This document shows positions 1 to 6,449 of a stretch of DNA of 16,121 bases, piece after piece. Each line of letters opens with the position of its first letter. The first letter of the stretch is position 1. The notes beneath the pieces are model-generated. The model was not told the origin of the DNA and made no database searches. It saw only the letters and a list, made by a program, of their open reading frames with translations. This DNA is from Propionibacteriaceae bacterium (lineage in GTDB: Bacteria > Actinomycetota > Actinomycetes > Propionibacteriales > Propionibacteriaceae): contig PMLO01000273.1 of the NCBI GenBank assembly GCA_003158895.1, positions 15,380 to 31,500 on the forward strand, read 5' to 3'. A program made the translations under genes and the position numbers.

Positions 1-1
1 G

Positions 2-49
2 CTGGCCGCGCGAGCGCCGAGGACCACGCAGGACGAAGCAGACCTGTGA
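2..49 (+). CDS. 3' end of an upstream gene (partial, unidentified)
   Basis: One frame is open from base 2 and ends at TGA 47-49, giving the tail LAARAPRTTQDEADL. The stop overlaps the GTG start of the SOUL gene in a GTGA arrangement, a common coupling in actinobacterial operons. That overlap is the only reason to prefer this frame, because the other two + frames are also open over this short stretch. Too little is present to name a product. Confidence 0.35.
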   Translation: MAARAPRTTQDEADL

Positions 50-621
50 CCGAGAGTCAGCCGTACGACGTGGTCGCCGATCGGGATGGGTGGCAGTTGC
101 GCCACTACCCGCCGCACCTGGTCGCCGAGGTCGAGGTCTCGGGCGACTTCACCAACGCCGGCAGTCGTGCCTTCGGCGTCCTGGTGTCCTTCATCTCCGG
201 CAACAACATTGAGCGCGGCAAGGTCGCCATGACCGCACCAGTGCTGCAGGAGAGCGCTCCGGATGACGCGTCGGCCACGGCATCGGGACCAGCCAGTGAC
301 GCGGATCCAGACCTTCGGCGGCACCGCGTCGCGTTCGTCATGCCGAGCAAGTACACGCTGGCTACCCTTCCGGTTCCGAACGATCGCCGCATCACGATCC
401 GCGAGATGCCCGCTCAGGACATGGCCGCCCGGACGTTCTCCGGCCGCTGGTCCGAGCGGGTCTATCGGGACCAGCTCGCCGCGTTGCGGCACGATGTGTC
501 CGCGGACGGCCTGGAGGTCGTCGGTTCCCCACGGTTCGCCCGTTTCGACCCGCCGTGGAAGCCAACCTTCCTACGCCGCAACGAGGTCCTGCTGCCGGTA
601 CTCCGGACAACCTCCGCCTGA
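46..621 (+). CDS. SOUL-family heme-binding-like protein
   Basis: A 191-residue protein of the SOUL/HBP family (the family of animal p22HBP), whose bacterial members are mostly uncharacterised small cytosolic proteins; some family members bind heme. The family hallmarks are visible. There is an N-terminal segment YDVVADRDGWQLRHYPPHLVA (residues 7-27), the block IERGKVAMTAPV (55-66), the strand VAFVMPSKYT (95-104) and the C-terminal core RFDPPWKPTFLRRNEVLLPV (166-185). Residues 70-94 form an Ala/Asp-rich loop that looks longer than usual. No signal peptide or membrane segment is seen. The GTG start at 46 overlaps the upstream stop (GTGA); the Shine-Dalgarno (SD) signal is weak. It lies 91 bp upstream of eccB, but I see no functional link to secretion. 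Heme binding is a family expectation, not shown by the sequence. Confidence 0.88.
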   Translation: MTESQPYDVVADRDGWQLRHYPPHLVAEVEVSGDFTNAGSRAFGVLVSFISGNNIERGKVAMTAPVLQESAPDDASATASGPASDADPDLRRHRVAFVMPSKYTLATLPVPNDRRITIREMPAQDMAARTFSGRWSERVYRDQLAALRHDVSADGLEVVGSPRFARFDPPWKPTFLRRNEVLLPVLRTTSA

Positions 622-712
622 AATAGACGCGCAGCGCCGGGCGTGCGACGACGTCCACGTGGCCCTTCGCCTGCCACAATGGCCGTGATCTCGTACCCAG
701 GCGAGGAGTGAC

Positions 713-2044
713 ATGGCCCAGCGCAAGGAGCTGCTGAAGGCACACGCCTTCACTCAGCAGCGACTCGTGGCTGCGCTCGTCGACCGTGACCCGGACAATC
801 CGACCCCTCCGCTGCGCCGTCTCGGCCTCGGCACGTTCGTCTCGGCCCTCATCGCTGTGGTGATCGTGAGCGGCTTCGCCCTCTTCGGCTACCTGGCGAA
901 ACCGTCGACCAGCGCGTGGTCCCAGGGGAACACCGGCGTCGTCATCGTCGACACCGACTCCGGTGTGGTGTTCTTCACGCTCGACGGCACGAAGATCTAC
1001 CCCGCCACCAACATCACGTCCGCGCGGCTCATGACCGGGGGCGCCACCATCGTCAAGGCCACCACCGCGTCCCTGGCCTCCGCGCCGCGCGGCGACCGGT
1101 GGGGGATCGTCGGTGCCCCGTCGCAGCTGCCCGACAAGTCGACGATGAAGGTGTTCCCACTGCGGGTCTGCTCGGTGCCGACAGCGACGAAGAACTCGCG
1201 GTACACGGTGCTCGACGTCGCGGCGCCCGCTGCCGTGTCGGACACCGCCCTGGGGCTCCAGGTCGGCGACCGTACGTACCTCGTCGTCAACGGCGTGGCC
1301 CATCTCATCCCGGACGGTTCGCCGCTCCTCGGCACCTCTACGGCGCTCAAGGGCACGGAGGCATTCCTCCGGTCCCTGCCGCAGGGTCAGGAGATCAAGC
1401 CGTTCAGCGACACGACCAAGGGAAACAAAGCCCAGCGGGGCAAGCACCCGGTCGGAACGATCGTCTACACCGGCGACCAGACCGACAAGAGCACCTGGAA
1501 CTACTACATCCAGCTGATGGACGGGTACTCGGCGATCAGCTACCTCGACGCGATGGTCAACTCGCAGACGCCCACCGCGGCCCTGGCCGGCGACGTGGCG
1601 AGCAGCCGCAGCGAAACACAGAACTCGGCGACGCCCGGCCTGCCGATGGGTCCGGTGACGTTCACCACGACTGACACGACGAAGACGACCGTCTGCGCCA
1701 CGTACACGGCCGAGGGAGCCGAACCGAAGATCACGGTCGGCGACACGGTCGCGGGACCGACGGATTCGAAGGCCATCCCGGCTGTGAGCGCGTACGACCG
1801 GGTGACCACCGCTCCGGGCGGGGGCGCGCTCCTGCGATCGCTCGGCACCGATGCGGACGGAGCCACGTTCCTCATCTGGCAGGGACAGAAGTACGGCATC
1901 CCGGACCTGGCGAGCCGTACGTCGCTCGGGTATGCCTCAGGCGTCGACATCGGCACCGTGCAGCCTGCTCTGCTGTCGCTGGTTCCCGATGGGCTGCCGG
2001 CAGGCACCGCCCTCGACAGGGGCCACGCGAACCACCCGGCGTGA
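713..2044 (+). CDS. eccB: type VII secretion protein EccB
   Basis: EccB is a core subunit of the ESX/T7SS membrane complex: one transmembrane helix and a large extracytoplasmic domain that projects outward. The 443-residue protein shows the family plan. It has a cytosolic N-terminus (MAQRKELLKAHAFTQQRLVAA), a hydrophobic helix at about residues 41-61, then a long exported domain with the repeated fold of the family. C153 and C328 are the only two cysteines and match the disulfide of known EccB proteins. Length is slightly below the mycobacterial forms (about 480-540). The ATG at 713 has a good SD (GAGGAG, 5 bp spacing). It is followed 213 bp later by the WXG100 genes. EccC, EccD, EccE and MycP are not in the window, so the apparatus must be completed elsewhere or this is a partial locus. 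Confidence 0.93.
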   Translation: MAQRKELLKAHAFTQQRLVAALVDRDPDNPTPPLRRLGLGTFVSALIAVVIVSGFALFGYLAKPSTSAWSQGNTGVVIVDTDSGVVFFTLDGTKIYPATNITSARLMTGGATIVKATTASLASAPRGDRWGIVGAPSQLPDKSTMKVFPLRVCSVPTATKNSRYTVLDVAAPAAVSDTALGLQVGDRTYLVVNGVAHLIPDGSPLLGTSTALKGTEAFLRSLPQGQEIKPFSDTTKGNKAQRGKHPVGTIVYTGDQTDKSTWNYYIQLMDGYSAISYLDAMVNSQTPTAALAGDVASSRSETQNSATPGLPMGPVTFTTTDTTKTTVCATYTAEGAEPKITVGDTVAGPTDSKAIPAVSAYDRVTTAPGGGALLRSLGTDADGATFLIWQGQKYGIPDLASRTSLGYASGVDIGTVQPALLSLVPDGLPAGTALDRGHANHPA

Positions 2045-2145
2045 CGCTCTGCGGCAGGCGTCGCCGCGCCATCTGAGTACGCTCACCCAGACGGGCGGGT
2101 AGCCCTGCTCAACTTGGTGGGAATGTTCACCGAACCACCTCAGAT

Positions 2146-2168
2146 GTGACCCCCGCCGCGCCTAATGT
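2146..2168 (+). promoter_or_regulatory. promoter-like element upstream of the WXG100 genes (copy 1)
   Basis: A 23-bp segment beginning GTGAC and ending CCTAATGT matches the segment at 3015-3037 at 18 of 23 positions (counted by hand). TAATGT could act as a -10 hexamer. The conserved GTGAC lies only 12 bp upstream of it, too close for a standard -35, so this may be an activator site plus -10 rather than a simple sigma-70 promoter. It ends 90 bp before the first WXG100 start. Confidence 0.4.
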
Positions 2169-2224
2169 CGGGGTCACCAACCCGCAGCACCGAGGGATCG
2201 GACCTGCAGACCACTCGAAATACC

Positions 2225-2239
2225 CGGGGACGATCCCCG
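2225..2239 (+). other. short leader hairpin before the first WXG100 gene
   Basis: CGGGGACGATCCCCG forms a perfect 6-bp stem with a 3-nt loop. It sits 9 bp before the strong SD GGAGG (2249-2253) and 18 bp before the start codon. It may stabilise the 5' end of an abundant mRNA. It is not a terminator, since it has no U-tract and a gene starts just after it. Confidence 0.4.
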
Positions 2240-2257
2240 AAACCTGATGGAGGAACC

Positions 2258-2572
2258 ATGTCGGGCAACACCACCGTTGATCGCGCAGAGATGGCCAAGG
2301 CCGCACAGCAGATCGAGGAGAAGGCGGGCCAGATCCACCAGACCCAGCAGACTCTCGGCAATCAGATCCAGAACCTGATGGGCCGTTGGCAGGGCAACGC
2401 CGCCAATGCCTTCCTGCGGGCCTACCAGGACTTCGACGGCCAGTTCAGCGTCGTCCAGCAGCAGCTCGAGAATATCCACGAGAAGCTCGTCGGCTCCCAG
2501 AGCACCTACACCCAGAACGAGGCGGACCAGGAAGCGGCCAGCAACGCCATCACCGCCCTCCTCAACGGCTGA
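2258..2572 (+). CDS. WXG100 family T7SS effector/partner (first of pair)
   Basis: A 104-residue all-helical WXG100 (EsxA/EsxB-like) protein, expected to form a helical-hairpin dimer that is exported by the T7SS. The turn motif is W44-Q-G46 between two amphipathic helices (about residues 9-40 and 47-80). The C-terminal secretion signal YxxxD/E is present as Y84-T-Q-N-E88. There is no signal peptide, as expected for this family. The ATG at 2258 is chosen because of a near-perfect SD (GGAGG, about 4 bp upstream) and because it gives the standard family length; the upstream in-frame extension to 2165 covers the leader. The second WXG100 gene follows after 38 bp, so the two are co-transcribed and probably form a heterodimer. 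I do not assign EsxA or EsxB identity. Confidence 0.93.
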   Translation: MSGNTTVDRAEMAKAAQQIEEKAGQIHQTQQTLGNQIQNLMGRWQGNAANAFLRAYQDFDGQFSVVQQQLENIHEKLVGSQSTYTQNEADQEAASNAITALLNG

Positions 2573-2610
2573 CCGCCCCCCTACTCGAGAACTCACCAGG
2601 AGAACAACTC

Positions 2611-2901
2611 ATGAGCGACTTCACCGCCGTCAACGCTGCTGCGATGCAGGAAGGCATCAGCGACCTCAACCAGGCTCACAAGAGCCTCACCGACCAGCTC
2701 GAGACCCTCGAGTCGCAGCTCCAGGGCTCCCTGGCCAAGTGGGACGGCGCCGCCCGTTCCGCGTACGCCACGGCCAAGGCCACGTGGGACAAGGCTGCGC
2801 ATCACATGCAGGACGTCATCCAGAAGTCCGGGTCCGTCCTCGGTCAGATCACCGAGAACTACGACAGCAACGAGCGCAAGATCCAGAGCTCGTGGTCGTG
2901 A
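2611..2901 (+). CDS. WXG100 family T7SS effector/partner (second of pair)
   Basis: A 96-residue WXG100 protein. The turn motif is W44-D-G46 and the export signal is Y84-D-S-N-E88, both at the same residue numbers as in the preceding protein. Heptad-like helices flank the turn (about residues 8-40 and 47-88). The start ATG has the SD AGGAG 7 bp upstream. Within classical actinobacterial Esx pairs the YxxxD/E signal is usually carried by only one partner, so its presence in both is notable. The gene is followed by a strong inverted repeat that probably reduces read-through, so the WXG100 pair is likely made in excess over downstream products. The substrate role is inferred from the family. Confidence 0.93.
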   Translation: MSDFTAVNAAAMQEGISDLNQAHKSLTDQLETLESQLQGSLAKWDGAARSAYATAKATWDKAAHHMQDVIQKSGSVLGQITENYDSNERKIQSSWS

Positions 2902-2915
2902 CCCGCTGACGAACC

Positions 2916-2969
2916 CTCTGACGGCGCGCCCTCCTCGAGTGGCGCGCCGTCGGCGTTCGTACGTCAGAG
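2916..2969 (+). terminator. GC-rich inverted repeat with alternative pairing (terminator/attenuator)
   Basis: GACGGCGCGCC (2920-2930) and GGCGCGCCGTC (2941-2951) form a perfect 11-bp stem with a 10-nt loop, starting 19 bp after the second WXG100 stop. CTCTGACG (2916-2923) can also pair perfectly with CGTCAGAG (2962-2969). The two pairings share bases 2920-2923 and cannot both form completely. There is no U-tract, which is common for actinobacterial terminators. It most likely limits read-through from the WXG100 pair into the downstream pair; true switching is speculative. Confidence 0.6.
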
Positions 2970-3014
2970 ACTCTCGTCTGGACGGCCCCAACTCGTCACA
3001 CGAAGGGTGCCAAC

Positions 3015-3037
3015 GTGGCACCTGCGGCGCCTATTGT
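3015..3037 (+). promoter_or_regulatory. promoter-like element upstream of the PE/PPE-like pair (copy 2)
   Basis: This 23-bp segment starts GTGGC and ends CCTATTGT, and matches the element at 2146-2168 at 18 of 23 positions. TATTGT is a candidate -10. A dyad GGTGCC-AACGT-GGCACC (3006-3022) overlaps its 5' half and could be a regulator site. It ends 50 bp before the start of the small secreted-protein gene, giving that pair its own promoter after the 2916-2969 hairpin. Confidence 0.4.
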
Positions 3038-3087
3038 GTCTTCAATCTGCAGTCACCCCCGTGCCTGTGCTGTGAAAGGGGAGCACC

Positions 3088-3444
3088 ATGCTCGACAGCG
3101 GCCCCACGACGGGCGCAAGCCTCACCGTCAGCCCCGGCGACATCGACGCGTTCTCGAAGGTCATGAGCGCGGTCACGAGCGACATCGAGTCGCTCTCCCC
3201 CGAGCTGACGTCGCTCATCTCCGCGCCGGACCTGGGCGAGTACGACAAGAGTGCAGCCGCTCTGAGTCGGTACGAGAAGGCGGCCACCGCGCATCGCGAC
3301 TTCACTGCAGCCCTGGGGCTCCGCTCCGAGCAACTCGTCACCGCGACGTCCGAGCTGGCCAGGCAGTACAGCGACCTCGAGGACCTCAACACCTCGGGCG
3401 CCTCGGTCATCACCTCTTTTCTGGGCACGAGCCCGGGGGCCTGA
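3088..3444 (+). CDS. small helical T7SS-associated protein (PE/EspC-like)
   Basis: A 118-residue protein that I cannot assign to a named family with certainty. It is predicted mostly helical (about residues 17-45 and 50-98), with no signal peptide, no tryptophan and hence no WXG motif. Near the C-terminus it carries Y94-S-D-L-E98, which fits the YxxxD/E T7SS export signal. The short Gly/Ser-containing tail resembles PE- or EspC-type substrates. The ATG at 3088 has a strong SD (GGGGAG). The next gene starts 1 bp after its stop (TGAcATG), so translation is coupled and the two products are probably partners, as PE and PPE proteins are in mycobacteria. The substrate role is inferred from motif and context. 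Confidence 0.75.
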   Translation: MLDSGPTTGASLTVSPGDIDAFSKVMSAVTSDIESLSPELTSLISAPDLGEYDKSAAALSRYEKAATAHRDFTAALGLRSEQLVTATSELARQYSDLEDLNTSGASVITSFLGTSPGA

Positions 3445-3445
3445 C

Positions 3446-4903
3446 ATGACCTACGCCGGCCACGGAACCCGTACCTCCCGCGACTCGCTCCACGTCATCG
3501 CGACCGCCAACCCCTCCGACCTCGACACCGTCGTCCAGCGCTGGATCGCCGTCGCCGACAAGGCCAGGACCAACGCTGACCTGGTGAAGACCAAGCTCGC
3601 GTCCCTCGTCACCGCAGGTGGCTGGACAGGTCCTGGCGCGGACACGTACTCACGATCCGTAGATCTGGAGATCGTCGAGCCACTGCTCAAGCTCGAGACG
3701 TCTGCCCGCGCGGTGGCGACCTCCCTCATGGGGGTGCAGCAGAAGGTGGAGGATGCGACGGCTTCGGCCCACGTGAGCCCGATCCCCTGGGACTCCGACA
3801 CGGCCTGGCACGTCGTGCAGGAGCAGGTCGACATCTCCGACTACGTCGTCGGGACCCAGGTGGACGAGACGCTGTACGTCGACGAGATGGCCACCCTCAC
3901 CAAGTACAACGCAGCTCAGAAGGCTGCGGACTACGACATCACCACCGGTTCGGGACGGGTCGTGAAGACGATCTCGGCGGCAAGCTGGGAGACCACGAAG
4001 CAGCAGAGCAAGCCGATGCCGGCCGTGTACCACGGGTCCGTGGCGGCGTCGGTGCACCAGTTCGACGTGTGGATGGAGTACCAGTCGCTCAACACCGGCG
4101 TCCACGAGGCGGTCTCGAAAGCGGCCGACAGGGTCGAGGTGGTCCTCATCGACTTCCTCGCCGTCCCCTCGACGGCCACCAGCCCCACGTACACAGGCAA
4201 GACCGCGCTGACCGGGCTCGGTTCCGGGTCGATCTCAGCTGCATCGCTGCCGGGCGCTTCGGCCGACTCCGCGAGCTACGCGAACGGCTACACCGCTCCC
4301 GACGCCACCGGTACGAACTCGGGGTCGAGCTCGGCCACGGCCGGTGGCGGGTCGTCGTCCTCGTCGTCACCCTGGATGCCTCCGGGCACCACCGCGGCCG
4401 GTCAAGGCTTCACCGGCGTCGGCGGCTTCACGACCGTGGGGTCCGGTAGCGCCGCCGGCGGCAACTTCAGCAGCGTGGCCGGAGCCGCCAGCGGGCTCGG
4501 CTTCGGAGGCGCGGCCACTCCGGTCGGCACCTCTGCTGCTGGCGGCGGCGGGATGCCGGGGGTCATGCCTGCCGGCTTCGGTGGAGTCGGCGCCCCCAAC
4601 CAGAAGAACGACAAACCCAACCTGCTCAAGGTCTCCGGCCTGTCCGGAACCGGTTCGGGCATAGCGGGCCTCGGCTCCAACCCGTCGTTCCGGATGGGGT
4701 CCATGGGTCGCGGCACAGCCGGGTCAGGAGCCGTCGGCGGCGTCGACGGCAACGCCCCGATGACCTCGCTCATGGGTGGGCAGGCTCTGATGGGCGGCCG
4801 CAACGTCCGCAAGAAGGACGACAGCTCCGAAGAGTTCGACGAGACCTGGCTCGAAGAGGACCAGGACGTCTGGGGCACCTCCGGCTCGCACATCGACGGA
4901 TAG
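3446..4903 (+). CDS. large WXG/PPE-like T7SS substrate with Gly/Ser-rich region
   Basis: A 485-residue protein with three parts. Residues 15-110 are helical and contain a W60-T-G62 turn like WXG100/PPE proteins. Residues 110-240 form a further, probably helical segment rich in charged and aromatic residues. Residues 250-455 are low-complexity Gly/Ser/Ala/Pro, including a six-serine run coded mostly by TCG. The C-terminus is acidic, FDETWLEEDQDVWG (464-477), a tail I recall from other actinobacterial PPE/WXG-like proteins. No signal peptide or membrane helix is seen, and I find no convincing YxxxD/E in it; the small protein encoded 1 bp upstream has one and may supply the export signal. The start ATG at 3446 is preceded by a G-rich run. 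The fpg-type gene begins 5 bp downstream. Its molecular function after export is unknown. Confidence 0.8.
   Translation: MTYAGHGTRTSRDSLHVIATANPSDLDTVVQRWIAVADKARTNADLVKTKLASLVTAGGWTGPGADTYSRSVDLEIVEPLLKLETSARAVATSLMGVQQKVEDATASAHVSPIPWDSDTAWHVVQEQVDISDYVVGTQVDETLYVDEMATLTKYNAAQKAADYDITTGSGRVVKTISAASWETTKQQSKPMPAVYHGSVAASVHQFDVWMEYQSLNTGVHEAVSKAADRVEVVLIDFLAVPSTATSPTYTGKTALTGLGSGSISAASLPGASADSASYANGYTAPDATGTNSGSSSATAGGGSSSSSSPWMPPGTTAAGQGFTGVGGFTTVGSGSAAGGNFSSVAGAASGLGFGGAATPVGTSAAGGGGMPGVMPAGFGGVGAPNQKNDKPNLLKVSGLSGTGSGIAGLGSNPSFRMGSMGRGTAGSGAVGGVDGNAPMTSLMGGQALMGGRNVRKKDDSSEEFDETWLEEDQDVWGTSGSHIDG
4351..4369 (+). repeat. TCG-rich microsatellite in the PPE-like gene
   Basis: A near-perfect run of TCG/TCC codons encodes the six-serine stretch at residues 303-308 of the large WXG/PPE-like protein. 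It lies in a low-complexity linker, where length change by whole codons would be tolerated. Confidence 0.5.
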
Positions 4904-4908
4904 CCACC

Positions 4909-5772
4909 GTGCCTGAGATGCCGGAGGTGGAGGCGCTACGCGGCTGGCTCGAGCCTCGGTTGGCGGGGACCTGCTTCGAGCGCGTGGAGATCGCCTCGCT
5001 GAGCGCGCTCAAGACCGTGGCGCTCGCGCCGACCGCGCTGCTCGGCCTCGAGATCTCTTCCGTGGAGCGTCGAGGCAAGTTCCTCGGGATCGGCCAGGAG
5101 GGCGCCTGGCTCGTGTTCCACCTGGCCAGGGCGGGATGGCTGCGGTGGTACGAGACCGTACCGGCCACCCTCGCACGTCCCGGCAAGAGCCCGCTCGCGC
5201 TGCGGGTGGGCGTCGACAGCGGCGCGGGCTTCGACCTCACCGAGGCCGGCACCCGGAAGCACCTCGCTGTGTACATCGTGGCCGCGCTCGAGGACGTCCC
5301 CGGCATCGCCGACCTCGGCCCCGACCCGCTCGCCGACGGCTTCGGACGACCACAGCTCGACGCCATCCTGGAGGCGGCCGGCAGGTCGCAGCTCAAGGGT
5401 GTGCTGCGCGACCAGAAGGTGCTCGCGGGCATCGGCAACGCCTACTCCGACGAGATCCTCCACGCGGCGCGGATGAGCCCGTTCAAACCGGCGAACTCTC
5501 TGTCGGATGCGGAACGGGACACGCTCCTGGCATCGGTCCAGGGTCTGTTGCGGTCAGCGATCGAGCGCGCGGATGGGATGAAGCCGTCCGAGCTCAAGGA
5601 CGGCGAGCGCAGCAACATGGCGGTCCACGGCCGTACAGGTCTGCCCTGTCCCGTGTGCGGCACGACGGTCGCCGAGGTGTCTTTCGCCGACTCGTCCCTG
5701 CAGTACTGCCCCGGCTGCCAGACGGGCGGCAAGCCGCTCGCTGACAGGCGGCTCTCCCGGCTGCTGAAGTAG
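4909..5772 (+). CDS. Fpg/Nei family DNA glycosylase (AP lyase)
   Basis: A 287-residue base-excision repair enzyme of the formamidopyrimidine/endonuclease VIII family, which removes oxidised bases and cleaves the abasic site. The N-terminus MPEMPEVEAL places the catalytic P2 and E3 correctly, which fixes the GTG start at 4909. K57 (in ERRGKF) matches the conserved catalytic-domain lysine. The H2TH region with the GIGNAYSDEILHAARMSP block (about residues 178-195) is intact. The C-terminal zinc finger has C247, C250, C267 and C270 followed by QTGGKPLADRR, typical of an actinobacterial subgroup. The arginine that classical Fpg carries five residues before the third cysteine is a serine here, so substrate range may differ from MutM. 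It starts 5 bp after the PPE-like gene and ends 5 bp from convergent aat. Confidence 0.9.
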   Translation: MPEMPEVEALRGWLEPRLAGTCFERVEIASLSALKTVALAPTALLGLEISSVERRGKFLGIGQEGAWLVFHLARAGWLRWYETVPATLARPGKSPLALRVGVDSGAGFDLTEAGTRKHLAVYIVAALEDVPGIADLGPDPLADGFGRPQLDAILEAAGRSQLKGVLRDQKVLAGIGNAYSDEILHAARMSPFKPANSLSDAERDTLLASVQGLLRSAIERADGMKPSELKDGERSNMAVHGRTGLPCPVCGTTVAEVSFADSSLQYCPGCQTGGKPLADRRLSRLLK

Positions 5773-5777
5773 CCCGC

Positions 5778-6449
5778 TCAGGCCCACGCGGGCTCGGGCA
5801 CGTCGAGCGCCAGCTCGAGGAGCTCGAGGTAGTCGCGTCGCGAGATCTCGACCGCGCCGAGGCTCTCGAGGTGCGGCGTGAGCCATTGCACGTCGAGCAG
5901 CCGCGGGATGCCATCGGCGCCGAGGATCCGTACGAGCTCCATGAGCGCCACCTTCGACGCGTCCCGCCCGTGCTCGGGGTCGTGGAACATCGACTCGCCG
6001 GCGAAGAGGCCGCCGAGGCTCACCCCGTACAGCCCACCAACCAGCCGTCCGTCGGCGTCCCAGGTCTCCACGGAATGTACGACACCGGCCCGGTGCAGCT
6101 CTCCGTACACAGCCGTGATGTCGTGGTCGATCCAGCCGCCGTCGCGCGACGGGTCGCCGCACGCCGCGATGACGCCACCGAAGTCCTGGTCGACTGTGAC
6201 CGTGTAGCGGTGCGACATCTTGACCAGGGAGCGCGTGACACGGAGCTCGTCGAGCGGGAGGTACGCGCGACGTACAGGTGACCACCAGCCCATGCGGGCG
6301 GCGAAGCTCGAGTGCTGCAGCGGCATCGGGAAGACGCCCGCTCGGTACGCCTCGAGCACCAGCCCCGCGTTGAAGTCGTCGGACAGCGCGACGAGGTCCT
6401 GGGCAGGCCAGTCCTCCTCGGGTCCGAACGCGTGCGACAGGCTCACCAT
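5778..6449 (-). CDS. aat: leucyl/phenylalanyl-tRNA--protein transferase
   Basis: Aat transfers Leu or Phe from tRNA to the N-terminal Arg or Lys of proteins, creating N-degrons for ClpS/ClpAP-type turnover. From the ATG at 6449 the protein has 223 residues (E. coli Aat has 234). Diagnostic blocks are GVFPMP (38-43), WWSPVRRAYLPL (55-66), GGWI (104-107), HSVETWDADGRLVGGLYG (125-142), GGLFAGESMFH (146-156), DASKVAL (163-169) and LLDVQWLTPHLESLGAVE (184-201). The frame stays open to an ATG at 6578, but those 43 extra residues do not resemble the family, so I reject that start. The SD at 6449 is weak. It converges on the glycosylase with 5 bp between stops. Upstream, the rhamnose operon on the same strand ends at 6805. 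Confidence 0.92.
   Translation of the reverse strand: MVSLSHAFGPEEDWPAQDLVALSDDFNAGLVLEAYRAGVFPMPLQHSSFAARMGWWSPVRRAYLPLDELRVTRSLVKMSHRYTVTVDQDFGGVIAACGDPSRDGGWIDHDITAVYGELHRAGVVHSVETWDADGRLVGGLYGVSLGGLFAGESMFHDPEHGRDASKVALMELVRILGADGIPRLLDVQWLTPHLESLGAVEISRRDYLELLELALDVPEPAWA

Noticed and set aside
392..1447. 351-codon open frame antisense to the SOUL gene and eccB
   Set aside because: Arg/Gly-rich mirror of eccB codon positions with no recognisable domain; a typical high-GC shadow.
4351..4369. Phase-variation tract in the TCG repeat
   Set aside because: Trinucleotide units keep frame and the run is short and imperfect, so on/off switching is unlikely.
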